Notes under the pieces: generated by a model
What the model was told of the DNA's origin: nothing
Seen by the model: the letters and a program-made list of their open reading frames with translations, nothing else
Database searches by the model: none
Translations under genes and position numbers: made by a program
Part shown: piece after piece, positions 1 to 6,936 of the stretch
Position numbering within the stretch: the first letter of the stretch is position 1
Layout: each line of letters opens with the position of its first letter
Origin: a virus
Strand: one strand, 5' to 3'
Length of the DNA: 28,182 bases
IMG/VR virus record: IMGVR_UViG_3300042507_003696
Coordinates: 1 to 28,182 of that record

Positions 1-87
1 AAGTGGTACGAGAAGTTCCCCAACTACCTTGTGCGTCGGCCCGCGCTCATGTTGGAGCGGGAGGTCACCCCCGAAGGAAGGCAAGTC

Positions 88-2268
88 ATGGCTTCTCTCC
101 GTTCCCCCGTTCTCGTAGACGAACCCGCCGTCGTTCCTGTTGAGGTTCCCATGTCGAAGCAAGCCAAGTCCCCGGTCCCCGTGGTTCAGAAGAAGAACCC
201 CAATGTCATGCGTGGCGAGGCCCCTTCGGGACGCAACCCCGTCGTGCAAGGGCTCATTGAGCGCGGCAATGCCGGGGCGGGCAAGCACAAGAACAAGGGG
301 GACTTCGACCGAGGCCATGCCCGCAACCCCAAGCACAAGGGGAAGGGATGGGGGGCCGAGTACATGACCCTGCCTGTCGAGGAAGCCTGCGGCGCGGAGT
401 ATATGCAGGACCACGCCGCGAAGTTTGAGGAGGGCGTGTCCGTTGACCCCACCAAGAACATGAGCAAGGCCGACGCTGCCGAGTGGAAGAAGCAGAACGC
501 TATCCACCGCAGCGAGTTCAAGACCGCCCGCGTGCTCTCCAAGGGAGACTCCATGCGCCGCTTGAACGAACTGCACAAGCAGCACGGTGGGTTCACTCGG
601 GCGTACTTTGAGGCCGCACTCCAAGAAGTGAAGGCGGGGGTCATTGCCCCGGCTGCGGTCGTGGGCGGGGGCTACAAGGACGGCAAGGCCGTGGCTATCA
701 AGTGGCTCACCGACAACATGAGCAAGGCCAAGACCGCCCGCGCCTTCGACCCTTCTGATTGGCCGAAGGCGTTGGAGGACTATGTTCTCTACAACCCGCT
801 CTCTTTTGGGGATCGGTGGGACATTGTGAAGATGTCCCATGACGAGTTCAAGGTCGAGGCCGTGGAGTCGGTCATGTACCTCCACGCAAAGACCTACTAT
901 GTCGGAGAGGCCGTTATCTCCGTCGTTGGGCGAACCGCCCAAGGCAAGAACTTCAAGAAGCAGTTGCCGCTCGACAACAAGGCCGTGCCTACTTTGATTG
1001 GGCTGCTGAACCGGGCCAAGACCGCCGCTGTGGCGGGGCTGCTTCCCTCCGAGGCAGCGCGCCTTCGGTCTGCGGGCTTGGGGGACACCTGTTGGGACGG
1101 CTACGAGGCCGTGGGCATGAAGGAGCAGGGTGGCAAGCAAGTCCCGAACTGCGTGCCGACCAAGACCGCTGCCGGACTGCCGCGAGGCTTCGACATGGAG
1201 GAAAACCCCATCCCGCTCTTGAAGCGGGTGCCGGGGTTCCAAGCCGTCTCGGACAACACCTTGTCCGCCAAGAACAAGTCTTTCAGCATTGTTCCCACCA
1301 ACACCCTTACGGAGCACCAACTGTCGCAAGTACGGAGCATTACGCCCAGAGACACGGTGGCTTTGCTCGACAAGCACGGTATGGCGTTGTGGGTGGGAAG
1401 CCCTGCTGACCTCAAACTCAACTTGAAGGCCACCAACAACGCTCTGTGGACCGATGTGAGAGAGCGTGTGGGTCTTGTGAAGGCAGCGGCGCACCGGCTC
1501 GACGGCGTGCGCGGGCACCAACTGCTTCCGGCGACCGTGGCCCGCAAACTCCCGGCCATCTACTCGCAAGAGAATGTGGACGACCCCATTGCCCAAGTCA
1601 AGTTGTTCAGCCCGTACTCGGGGGCCGTGTGGTACTTGACCGAGTACGACCCGTCCTCCAAGCAAGCCTTCGGGTGGGCTGACCTCGGCATGGGAATGGG
1701 CGAACTCGGCTACATTGACCTCTCCGAGTTGGAGGGCATGAACCGTCGCGGCCTCCCGCTCGTGGAGCGGGACTTGTATTGGAAGCCCATGCCCTTGTCG
1801 CGGGCCAAGCACAGTCGCACGGCCTCTGCCCTGCACCACGCCAAGTTCCCCAAGTTCGCGGACATGAACGAGAACCCGCCCGAGGCGGTGCTCGCCATTC
1901 GTGAGCAAATGGCGAAGCAGGCAGCAGAGCCGCTCCGTCCCGGCGACACGGCTATGTGGAACGGAAAGCGTGTCATGGTGTTGGACACGCACGGGTTCCC
2001 TCCCCGAGCCGTTGATGTTCGGTGGACGGAATCGGGTGTTCCCGGCTCCAAGGGCGAGGTTGCCAACACGAAGCGGAACGTGCCCGTCAATCAGTTGACC
2101 AAGTTGGCCCGCTACGACCGTGGCCCCCTGTCCCCCTCCGAGAAGAACGACCTGTTTGAGAGCAACCCCGAGTTCGCGGACATGAACGAGAACCCGCCCG
2201 AGGCGGTGCTCTCCGTCCGTGAGCAGATGGGGCGGCAAGCGGCGCGCAAGTTCCGCGCCCCGTTCTGA
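88..2268 (+). CDS. Modular phage protein with DUF2958-like domain; probable polyprotein
   Basis: A long protein (726 aa from this ATG) made of distinct modules. The N-terminus is basic and Lys/Arg/Gly rich. A CWDGYE...NCVP segment lies near residues 335-357. A segment resembling DUF2958 (ends ERDLYWKPMPLS) spans about 478-573. FADMNENPPEAVL occurs twice, at 590 and 696. Module borders carry similar short linkers: AKTAR (214), AKTAA (310), TKTAA (358), VKAAA (464), SRTAS (576), AKQAA (609) and GRQAA (715). Such spacing is what a polyprotein cut by a prohead-type protease would show; that is inference, and no protease is seen here. The ATG at 88 is preferred because AAGGAAGG lies just upstream. 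The frame is open to base 1, so GTG 31, ATG 49, ATG 151 or an earlier start outside the window are possible. It ends 2 nt from the stop of the convergent gene. Exact function unknown; a virion or head-associated role is only a guess. Confidence 0.75.
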   Translation: MASLRSPVLVDEPAVVPVEVPMSKQAKSPVPVVQKKNPNVMRGEAPSGRNPVVQGLIERGNAGAGKHKNKGDFDRGHARNPKHKGKGWGAEYMTLPVEEACGAEYMQDHAAKFEEGVSVDPTKNMSKADAAEWKKQNAIHRSEFKTARVLSKGDSMRRLNELHKQHGGFTRAYFEAALQEVKAGVIAPAAVVGGGYKDGKAVAIKWLTDNMSKAKTARAFDPSDWPKALEDYVLYNPLSFGDRWDIVKMSHDEFKVEAVESVMYLHAKTYYVGEAVISVVGRTAQGKNFKKQLPLDNKAVPTLIGLLNRAKTAAVAGLLPSEAARLRSAGLGDTCWDGYEAVGMKEQGGKQVPNCVPTKTAAGLPRGFDMEENPIPLLKRVPGFQAVSDNTLSAKNKSFSIVPTNTLTEHQLSQVRSITPRDTVALLDKHGMALWVGSPADLKLNLKATNNALWTDVRERVGLVKAAAHRLDGVRGHQLLPATVARKLPAIYSQENVDDPIAQVKLFSPYSGAVWYLTEYDPSSKQAFGWADLGMGMGELGYIDLSELEGMNRRGLPLVERDLYWKPMPLSRAKHSRTASALHHAKFPKFADMNENPPEAVLAIREQMAKQAAEPLRPGDTAMWNGKRVMVLDTHGFPPRAVDVRWTESGVPGSKGEVANTKRNVPVNQLTKLARYDRGPLSPSEKNDLFESNPEFADMNENPPEAVLSVREQMGRQAARKFRAPF
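1853..1893 (+). repeat. 41-bp exact direct repeat, copy 1
   Basis: Identical to 2171-2211. It encodes FADMNENPPEAVL inside the modular protein. The two copies start 318 bp apart, a multiple of three, so recombination between them would remove 106 codons in frame. Confidence 0.9.
2171..2211 (+). repeat. 41-bp exact direct repeat, copy 2
   Basis: Second copy of the repeat at 1853-1893. The amino-acid similarity continues past the exact DNA match as x-x-REQM, followed by Lys/Arg-Gln-Ala-Ala in both copies. This suggests duplication of a terminal module rather than chance identity. Confidence 0.9.
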
Positions 2269-2270
2269 AA

Positions 2271-2669
2271 CTACTCGGGTCCGGCGGCTGACTTCTTCAC
2301 CCCTGCGAGGGTGTCCTCTACCAAGTAGCGGGACACCCTCGCAAGCGTTTCCATGACCTGTCCGCGAACCGCCGCGTCGAGTTCGTCGGCGTCGAGCATG
2401 TCCACCGTCTGACTGCGAGACAGGCGCACGAGCACCGCCATGAGGGCTTCGCGCCGCACGGCCTCTACGAGCAAGGCCATGCAGGTTTGCTGCATTCCCC
2501 CCGTCTCCCACCCCATGAACACCTCCCGGTCTTGGGGGGAGAGCGGGTGAACGGAGGAGCGAATGGAGCCGTCGTCACGCTTGGTGACGACAACGGCCAA
2601 GCGGGCGGTTTCTTCCTGCTTGGCCGTCTCGGGGTTGTCGCTATTGGGAGACGAGGGCGTGGTGGGCAT
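2271..2669 (-). CDS. Hypothetical 132-aa protein
   Basis: I do not recognise this protein. The first 25 residues or so are polar and probably disordered (rich in Ser, Pro, Asn, Thr). A beta-like stretch follows (ARLAVVVTKRDDGS), and the second half is predicted helical with many Ala, Leu, Val and Arg. There are no membrane segments or Cys pairs. The start has AGGTAGGG upstream on the minus strand and lies 24 nt after the stop of the 482-aa gene, so the two form one minus-strand unit. Its stop is 2 nt from the stop of the convergent polyprotein gene. A strong 13-bp hairpin (2304-2343) is embedded in its last codons. Confidence 0.7.
   Translation of the reverse strand: MPTTPSSPNSDNPETAKQEETARLAVVVTKRDDGSIRSSVHPLSPQDREVFMGWETGGMQQTCMALLVEAVRREALMAVLVRLSRSQTVDMLDADELDAAVRGQVMETLARVSRYLVEDTLAGVKKSAAGPE
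2304..2343. terminator. Strong hairpin inside convergent gene end; possible terminator
   Basis: Arms TGCGAGGGTGTCC (2304-2316) and GGACACCCTCGCA (2331-2343) form a perfect 13-bp stem with a 14-nt loop. It begins 36 nt past the plus-strand polyprotein stop and lies within the coding end of the minus-strand gene. Because only 2 nt separate the two stops, this is the first place a terminator for the plus-strand transcript could sit. There is no U-run, so termination is inferred from structure and position. Confidence 0.5.
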
Positions 2670-2693
2670 GGCCCACCCTACCTGTCGGGCTTG

Positions 2694-4142
2694 TCAGTAG
2701 CCGTCCTCGTCAAAGGCGCGTGCCGCAAAGTCCCGCGCTGCGGCTTCGGCCTCCTTGCCCGTGAGAATGACCTTCCCAATGGGGTAGTAGAACACGCGCT
2801 CCCCGGCACGGAACGGCTTGCCGTTCTTGTCTACGCCGGGGTACTTCGCCGTCATCCAATACGGGTCACGGGAGTAGCGCGCAGCGGTCTTGCCGCGAGC
2901 CTGCGTCCGCAACGCCTTCTCGTAGTTGGCGAACTCCTTGCTCATGGGGCCGCGCAACCACCGCGAGAGGTCGGCTGCCGAGCCGAACGTGTCCGAGACA
3001 GAGCCGTTGCCCCCCACGCGGGCGTCAAGAACGCTCGCAAGGTCATGGGCGGTGCCGTCGAACTTCTGCATGAGCGCAAGTGCCTCGTCCAGCATTCCCG
3101 CGTCGTAGGCGTGCTTCACGATAGCGTGGTCCGCCTTCCGCAAGAGTGTGGCAAGCCGCGCCTTCTTGGACGCACGACGCAGGGTGGACAGTTCCACGAG
3201 CAAGTCCTTGTCGCCCACCAACTCGGGGTGGTCCGCGACGGTCTGCGCGAGCCGGACGAGCACCTTGTTTTTTAGTTGGCCGACGCCTTGCGGAGACACG
3301 GACTTGCCGGTGCGCTCCAAGTACGCGCTCGCCAGCCCCACGTTGCTGTCAATGAGCGCGGGGTTCTCTTTGAGGGCTTCCCACACGGCGCGCTGTTGGT
3401 CGGCCCCGGTGAAGTCCACGAGCCGGTCAAGTTTCTGCAACACGGCGCGGCCTTGGGCCGTGTCGAACATGACGCTCACCAACTCGGCAGCGCCCGACTC
3501 CGTAAGCATTTCGGAGTAGTTCAAGCCCTCGTCGTCGTCCTCGTCCGCACCGCTGTCGAAGCCTTCCGATTCCCGCAGAACGTCCTTCTTCTTGAAGAAG
3601 TCCTTGGCCCGGCGACGGGAGTTGTAGAAAATCTCCTTCGCCGCGTCGGCGGGGGAGAACACGCCGTCTGCAATGGCGTCCTTCTTCGACCGGCCCAACT
3701 GATAGAAGATGCTGTCCGTCTCTTGACCGGAAAGGGTCATACCAACGGAGAGGTTGTTCACGATTTCGTCGGGGTGAATGGAGCCTTCGGTGGTCACCCT
3801 CTTGCCGCCCGCAGAGGTCGTCTGCGGCTCGGGGACAACTTGGCGAACGCCCGCGCTCAACTTCTCGTACAACTTGTAGTCAACGCGGTTGTTGGCCCAC
3901 TCGGCACGGGCCTCGGGCGGAAGCCGCCCGGCAAGGTCTTGTAGCACGGCGAGCGGGCGACCCCGCTTCAAGGTCGCGGCGGGCACCTTGAACGCGCCGC
4001 CAAGAACCTGCACCCGTGCCCAAATGTCGTAGGCCATGTCCGAGACTTTGAGGTGTGCCATGAGGGAAGCCCGAGCCGGGGAGCCTGCGGGCAAGGACGA
4101 GGCGAAGCGCACGAGACGAGTGTGAAGGGACGGGCCGTACAT
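2694..4142 (-). CDS. Hypothetical phage protein, 482 aa, with C-terminal YWMTAKYPGVD-type module
   Basis: A soluble protein with no known catalytic motif that I can see. Residues 1-200 are mixed helical. An acidic low-complexity stretch (ADEDDDEG) lies near residue 200, and a mainly helical middle follows. A GKTAAR linker at about 417 precedes a compact C-terminal module of about 60 residues (SRDPYWMTAKYPGVD, then GERVFYYP). The linker matches those in the modular protein to the left, so this protein may be processed by the same activity, which is inference. Similar small modules occur in other large-phage proteins by my recollection, without an assigned function. The start has CAGGAG about 5 nt upstream. 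It is the first gene of a minus-strand pair and is read divergently from the sigma-like gene. Confidence 0.7.
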   Translation of the reverse strand: MYGPSLHTRLVRFASSLPAGSPARASLMAHLKVSDMAYDIWARVQVLGGAFKVPAATLKRGRPLAVLQDLAGRLPPEARAEWANNRVDYKLYEKLSAGVRQVVPEPQTTSAGGKRVTTEGSIHPDEIVNNLSVGMTLSGQETDSIFYQLGRSKKDAIADGVFSPADAAKEIFYNSRRRAKDFFKKKDVLRESEGFDSGADEDDDEGLNYSEMLTESGAAELVSVMFDTAQGRAVLQKLDRLVDFTGADQQRAVWEALKENPALIDSNVGLASAYLERTGKSVSPQGVGQLKNKVLVRLAQTVADHPELVGDKDLLVELSTLRRASKKARLATLLRKADHAIVKHAYDAGMLDEALALMQKFDGTAHDLASVLDARVGGNGSVSDTFGSAADLSRWLRGPMSKEFANYEKALRTQARGKTAARYSRDPYWMTAKYPGVDKNGKPFRAGERVFYYPIGKVILTGKEAEAAARDFAARAFDEDGY

Positions 4143-4195
4143 GAAGGCTCCTGCAAGTTCTTGCCCGCACTCGGAGGATAGGGCGTCTACCGCAA

Positions 4196-4257
4196 CCCCG
4201 GTGCGTCAAGACCAACCCCTCAAAGTTCTTTCGCGGAGCGGTCTTGACGCACCGGGG
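4196..4257. promoter_or_regulatory. 18-bp perfect inverted repeat in divergent intergenic region
   Basis: Arms at 4196-4213 and 4240-4257 are perfect reverse complements (right arm GGTCTTGACGCACCGGGG) separated by 26 bp. The element sits between the divergent starts at 4142 (minus) and 4395 (plus). Each arm carries a TTGACG that faces outward toward its own gene. This looks like a shared operator or paired -35 regions. A terminator role is unlikely between divergent genes. Confidence 0.7.
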
Positions 4258-4274
4258 GGAGGGTGCGTTATACT
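4244..4274 (+). promoter_or_regulatory. Putative rightward sigma70-like promoter
   Basis: TTGACG (4244-4249) and TATACT (4269-4274) are good matches to -35 and -10 hexamers. The 19-bp spacer is longer than the 17-bp optimum. The -35 lies inside the right arm of the inverted repeat, so a factor binding the repeat would compete with polymerase. It would drive the gene at 4395. No equally good -10 is seen on the minus side. Confidence 0.45.
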
Positions 4275-4394
4275 TCCGGGGCGGCACCTGACCTTGCTCA
4301 CCCGAGCCTTGTCCTCGCCGCTTCCCCGCACCCCCACACCGTGCCTCACGCCCCTCCTATTAGGGGGTCCGCCGAAGGCAAGGAGCCAAAACCT

Positions 4395-5345
4395 ATGAAA
4401 GCCTCCCCGACCTCGGGCTCTCTCGCCACGCCCGCGCCCATGAACGCGACCGCCGCGTGGCTCGCAGAGGAAATCGCCCACCACGGCCTCTACGAGTACC
4501 TTCACCGCGCCCTGTTGGCGTCGTCGTCGTTCAAGCGGGAAGACCCCGCCGAAATGCTCGACCACGTTCACACGGCGCTCGCCGCGTGGGTCAAGCGGGA
4601 CGCTTTCGCCAAGTACCTCGCAGCGGGCAAGGCCCCCCGCTACCGCAACCTCGTGGCGTGGGCCAAGCAGGTGAGCGCCAACACCATGCGCGACCGGGGC
4701 ACCGACGCGCTGCACCGGGAACTGCGCGGAGCGCGCACCGAACACGAGCGCGCCGAGTTCGTGGAGAATGAGAACGGCATGGCCCCGTGGGCGGCGTCAA
4801 ACCCCACCGTCTACGCGGCGGTGACCCTGCACGACGACAACGGCGAAGGGGAGTCGGAGTACGACCTCGTGGACCTCGACGCCGTGGACGCCACGGAGTT
4901 GCTTTCGCACGCGGAGGTGGTCGAGACGGTTGAGGAGTGCCTTGCGCGGGCGTGCCCCCGTTCCCCCGAAGCCGGGGCACGGCTCAACACGACCTTCAAG
5001 CGCATGTCCGAAGAAGCCCCCACGGCCCGTCTCGCGGAACTGCTCGGGACGAGCGAACTGCGCGCTGAAAAGTTGACGCAGCGGGTCCGCGACCGTCTCC
5101 GCGAGAGCGAGGCGACCGTGCGTGCCGCCCTGTCGGTGCTGCGCGTGGTGGCCGACGAGCCGTACTCGACCCGTGCCGAAGTGGCCGAGGCCCTTTCCGA
5201 CCTGTCTGAACTCCCGAGCGTGCTCAAGGAGTTGGTGGGGCGGGGCCTGCTCACCGAGCACAAGGGAGGCACGCTGCGCTGCACGGAGCAGGGCTACAAG
5301 CGCCTCTCGGACACCGAGGGGTGGGGTAGCCGCCTCCTCCTGTGA
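4395..5345 (+). CDS. Putative sigma-like transcription factor with C-terminal winged-helix domain
   Basis: A 316-aa protein. Residues 30-115 contain a helical stretch with sigma region-2 flavour (EMLDHVHTALAAWVKRD, then YRNLVAWAKQVSANTMRDRG and ALHRELRGART). An acidic middle follows. Next comes a helix-turn-helix-like segment (TARLAELLGTSELRAEKL) where sigma region 4 would be. The last 65 residues look like a winged helix (AEVAEALSDLSELPSVLKEL, then GRGLLTEHKGGTLRCTEQGY). No single motif is decisive, so a general DNA-binding regulator is the alternative. ATG 4395 is chosen because AAGGAG lies 10 nt upstream; the in-frame ATG at 4263 overlaps the promoter-like sequence. It stands alone behind a dyad-containing promoter region and ends at a palindromic terminator candidate. 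Confidence 0.5.
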   Translation: MKASPTSGSLATPAPMNATAAWLAEEIAHHGLYEYLHRALLASSSFKREDPAEMLDHVHTALAAWVKRDAFAKYLAAGKAPRYRNLVAWAKQVSANTMRDRGTDALHRELRGARTEHERAEFVENENGMAPWAASNPTVYAAVTLHDDNGEGESEYDLVDLDAVDATELLSHAEVVETVEECLARACPRSPEAGARLNTTFKRMSEEAPTARLAELLGTSELRAEKLTQRVRDRLRESEATVRAALSVLRVVADEPYSTRAEVAEALSDLSELPSVLKELVGRGLLTEHKGGTLRCTEQGYKRLSDTEGWGSRLLL

Positions 5346-5376
5346 GGACGGCTCCACGAGCCTTGTAGGGGGCAAG

Positions 5377-5402
5377 ACGGGCGGGGTTGCAACCCCGCCC
5401 GT
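5377..5402. terminator. Perfect 26-bp palindrome between convergent genes
   Basis: A continuous palindrome whose half-site is ACGGGCGGGGTTG. It lies between the plus-strand gene ending at 5345 and the minus-strand gene ending at 5408. Position and symmetry suit a two-way terminator, although no U-tract follows on either side. Confidence 0.6.
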
Positions 5403-5407
5403 TCGCG

Positions 5408-5785
5408 TCAGCAGTAGTTGTCCACGGTGCCCCTGCCCCCGTGGGCGTGGACGCCGTGGGGGCACACCTGTTCCTCTCCCCGCAGACGAAGGCGGGGGAT
5501 GAACACGGCCCAAGGGCTGTGCAGCAAGTAAACGAGCACCCCTTCATGCCCGCCAACCCCTTCATGCCCGTCAACCCCTTCATGCCCGTCAACCCCTTCA
5601 TGCCCGCCAACCAAGGCGTTGACGGCGTGGAGCCCGGTTGCCTGCTCCCCGAGCCTACGGACCACGACCCCGGCAGCGAGAAGGGCTACACGGGCCTCTT
5701 GTACGTTTTCGTGCAAGAGTTCAACGAGGGAAGGTTCAGCACCTTGCTCCCAACGAGCGAGCCAAACTTGTAGGTTCTTGTGCAT
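5408..5785 (-). CDS. Hypothetical 125-aa protein with four GHEGVD-type repeats
   Basis: I do not recognise the family. The first 60 residues look like an amphipathic helical domain (WLARWEQGAEPSLVELLHEN, then VQEARVALLAAGVVVRRLGE). Four tandem hexapeptides of type V-D/G-G-H-E-G follow, then a Cys/His-containing tail ending DNYC. The repeats place His-Glu pairs at six-residue spacing, which could bind metal; that is inference. The minus strand is preferred over the overlapping plus-strand frame because GAGGGAG lies 7 nt before this ATG and the N-terminal half looks like a folded domain. Upstream is an inverted repeat (5812-5848) and then the origin-like region. A role in controlling that region is possible from position only. 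Confidence 0.55.
   Translation of the reverse strand: MHKNLQVWLARWEQGAEPSLVELLHENVQEARVALLAAGVVVRRLGEQATGLHAVNALVGGHEGVDGHEGVDGHEGVGGHEGVLVYLLHSPWAVFIPRLRLRGEEQVCPHGVHAHGGRGTVDNYC
5537..5608. repeat. Four tandem 18-bp repeats
   Basis: Unit AACCCCTTCATGCCCGTC, four copies head to tail with a few single-base differences (including C/T at the 17th position). In the minus-strand gene they encode the GHEG hexapeptides. The unit is a multiple of three, so copy number can vary without breaking the frame. Confidence 0.9.
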
Positions 5786-5811
5786 GAGGTGTCTCCCTCA
5801 ATGAGCGCGTG

Positions 5812-5848
5812 GTCATGCTCAACGAGTGTTTGGGTTGTTGAGCATGAC
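5812..5848. promoter_or_regulatory. Inverted repeat upstream of the minus-strand GHEG gene
   Basis: GTCATGCTCAAC (5812-5823) and GTTGAGCATGAC (5837-5848) form a perfect 12-bp inverted repeat with a 13-nt spacer. It lies 27 bp before the start of the minus-strand gene and about 50 bp from the DnaA-box cluster. It could be an operator or a transcript leader hairpin. A second, weaker dyad (GGTTG/CAACC) follows at 5859-5870. Confidence 0.6.
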
Positions 5849-5900
5849 TACCCGTAGGGGTTGCACAACCTACCCCCTGTGACGAGGGCGGGTTGTTTAC

Positions 5901-5952
5901 TTGTCCACAGGGTTGTCCACTTGTCCACAGGGTAGACGGCTCCTGTGGATAA
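5901..5952. other. Cluster of DnaA-box-like sites; candidate replication origin
   Basis: Three forward sites TTGTCCACA (5901-5909), TTGTCCACT (5913-5921) and TTGTCCACA (5921-5929), and one reverse site at 5944-5952 that reads TTATCCACA on the minus strand, the classical DnaA box. A further near-match TTGTCCACG is at 5418-5426. TTGTCCACA is the favoured form in GC-rich bacteria. Four 9-mers in 52 bp within non-coding DNA is far from chance. The site is followed by a lower-GC, strand-asymmetric region. Origin function is inference. Confidence 0.6.
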
Positions 5953-6332
5953 CTTTGTGTGCTCGACCCACTTGCGTTCTACCCTGACCTCGGGGTAGAA
6001 CGAGGTCGTTCAGACCCGCTACCCGGTTCTACCCCAAGTAGCGGTCGTCCTTCGGTTCACTCCCATTTGCTCTCGACCGGAACCTTCGTTCGGAGTCGTG
6101 TCGTGGGAGAGGGTGCGAAGGCTCGGGAAACCGAGACGGAAAGGAACCCCGTCGTCTGAACCACTCCACTCAACCGAGAAGTGTAAAGGGAACCTTGAAG
6201 GGTAAGCCTAACCTCCAAAGTCCTCTCCACGAGAACCAACGAGTACGGCTTACGGCAGATAGAGGTTGTTCTCCCCTCTTACCTGCTTCGTCCTACGAAC
6301 CTTCCTTCCCATCCTCCCTGTTCTAATCGAGG

Positions 6333-6380
6333 TCTATGTCTCCTTCTCCTTGTTCATAGAACATAGGGTTTAGACATAGA
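6333..6380. repeat. Nested dyad at the pyrimidine/purine switch
   Basis: Outer arms TCTATGTCT (6333-6341) and AGACATAGA (6372-6380) enclose an inner dyad GTTC-ATA-GAAC (6352-6362). The inner dyad sits almost exactly where the plus strand changes from pyrimidine-rich to purine-rich. Confidence 0.6.
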
Positions 6381-6422
6381 GGACAGGAAAAAGAGGATAG
6401 AAGGAAGCCCGAAGGGCTGACT

Positions 6423-6543
6423 GACCAAAGACCAAAGAGAAAGCGACAACCACCAAAACCAGAACGACCAAGAACGAAGTCAAGAGAGACAGGAGAGAGA
6501 AGAAGAACAGGAAGGCCACCAAGGGAGCCAAGGACAACAAGGC
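6423..6543. other. 121-nt tract with a single T
   Basis: Between 6423 and 6543 the only T is at 6480; the rest is A, G and C. An open frame through it would encode a Lys/Arg/Thr-rich peptide but has no start codon, so I do not call a gene. The complementary strand is correspondingly almost free of A. Confidence 0.85.
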
Positions 6544-6914
6544 TGCTAAGGGAACCCGGAAGACCAACAAGACCAGTACCCGTAAGGGTAGTCGTCCAAG
6601 GGTCAACCACCCGCTCCCCTCCTCTACGGGGAGCCGTCTACCAAAGCCGTCTACCTACCACTCGTCAACCTGTACGGACGACAAGAGGGTGGAGAAGGAG
6701 ACGACAAGGAGTAGACGGAAGAAGGTAGAGGAAGCCACTACCAAGCCGTTACCATAGGAAAGGGGAGTAGGAACTTCACCTATCTGTGTAAGGCAAACTC
6801 ATGCCTAACGGAGCCGCCTACCAAAGAGCCGTGGACGTAGGGGGTAGGGAGCCGTGGACATAAGGTTAGAAGTAGGCAAGGCAGAAGGTTAGAAGCAGAC
6901 AGAGCCGTTGGCGG

Positions 6915-6936
6915 TACGGGTGCTATCGCACCCGTA
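6915..6936 (+). promoter_or_regulatory. Leader hairpin before the gene at 6952
   Basis: TACGGGTGC (6915-6923), loop TATC, and GCACCCGTA (6928-6936) form a perfect 9-bp stem. It ends 15 nt before the next start codon, just before the GTAGGA ribosome site. It could be a terminator of transcripts from the non-coding region or a leader element of the rightward operon. Confidence 0.5.

Noticed and set aside
5537-5608. Repeats considered as a CRISPR array or iterons
   Set aside because: The 18-bp units are head to tail with no spacers and lie inside a plausible coding frame.
5387-5773. Plus-strand frame with PFMPVN repeats
   Set aside because: It overlaps the minus-strand gene, begins inside the terminator palindrome and has no ribosome site. 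The minus-strand frame has one and reads more like a protein.
5960-6330. Search for tRNA or tmRNA in the non-coding region
   Set aside because: Several hairpins occur, but no cloverleaf with a GTTCGANNC T-loop was found.
6323-6610. Minus-strand frames with very hydrophobic, membrane-like translations
   Set aside because: They are the complement of the purine-rich tract, which forces Leu/Val/Phe codons. No ribosome site found.
6425-6757. Open frame for a Lys/Arg/Thr-rich, histone-like peptide
   Set aside because: No ATG, GTG or TTG near its beginning and no ribosome site. The composition follows from the T-poor tract.
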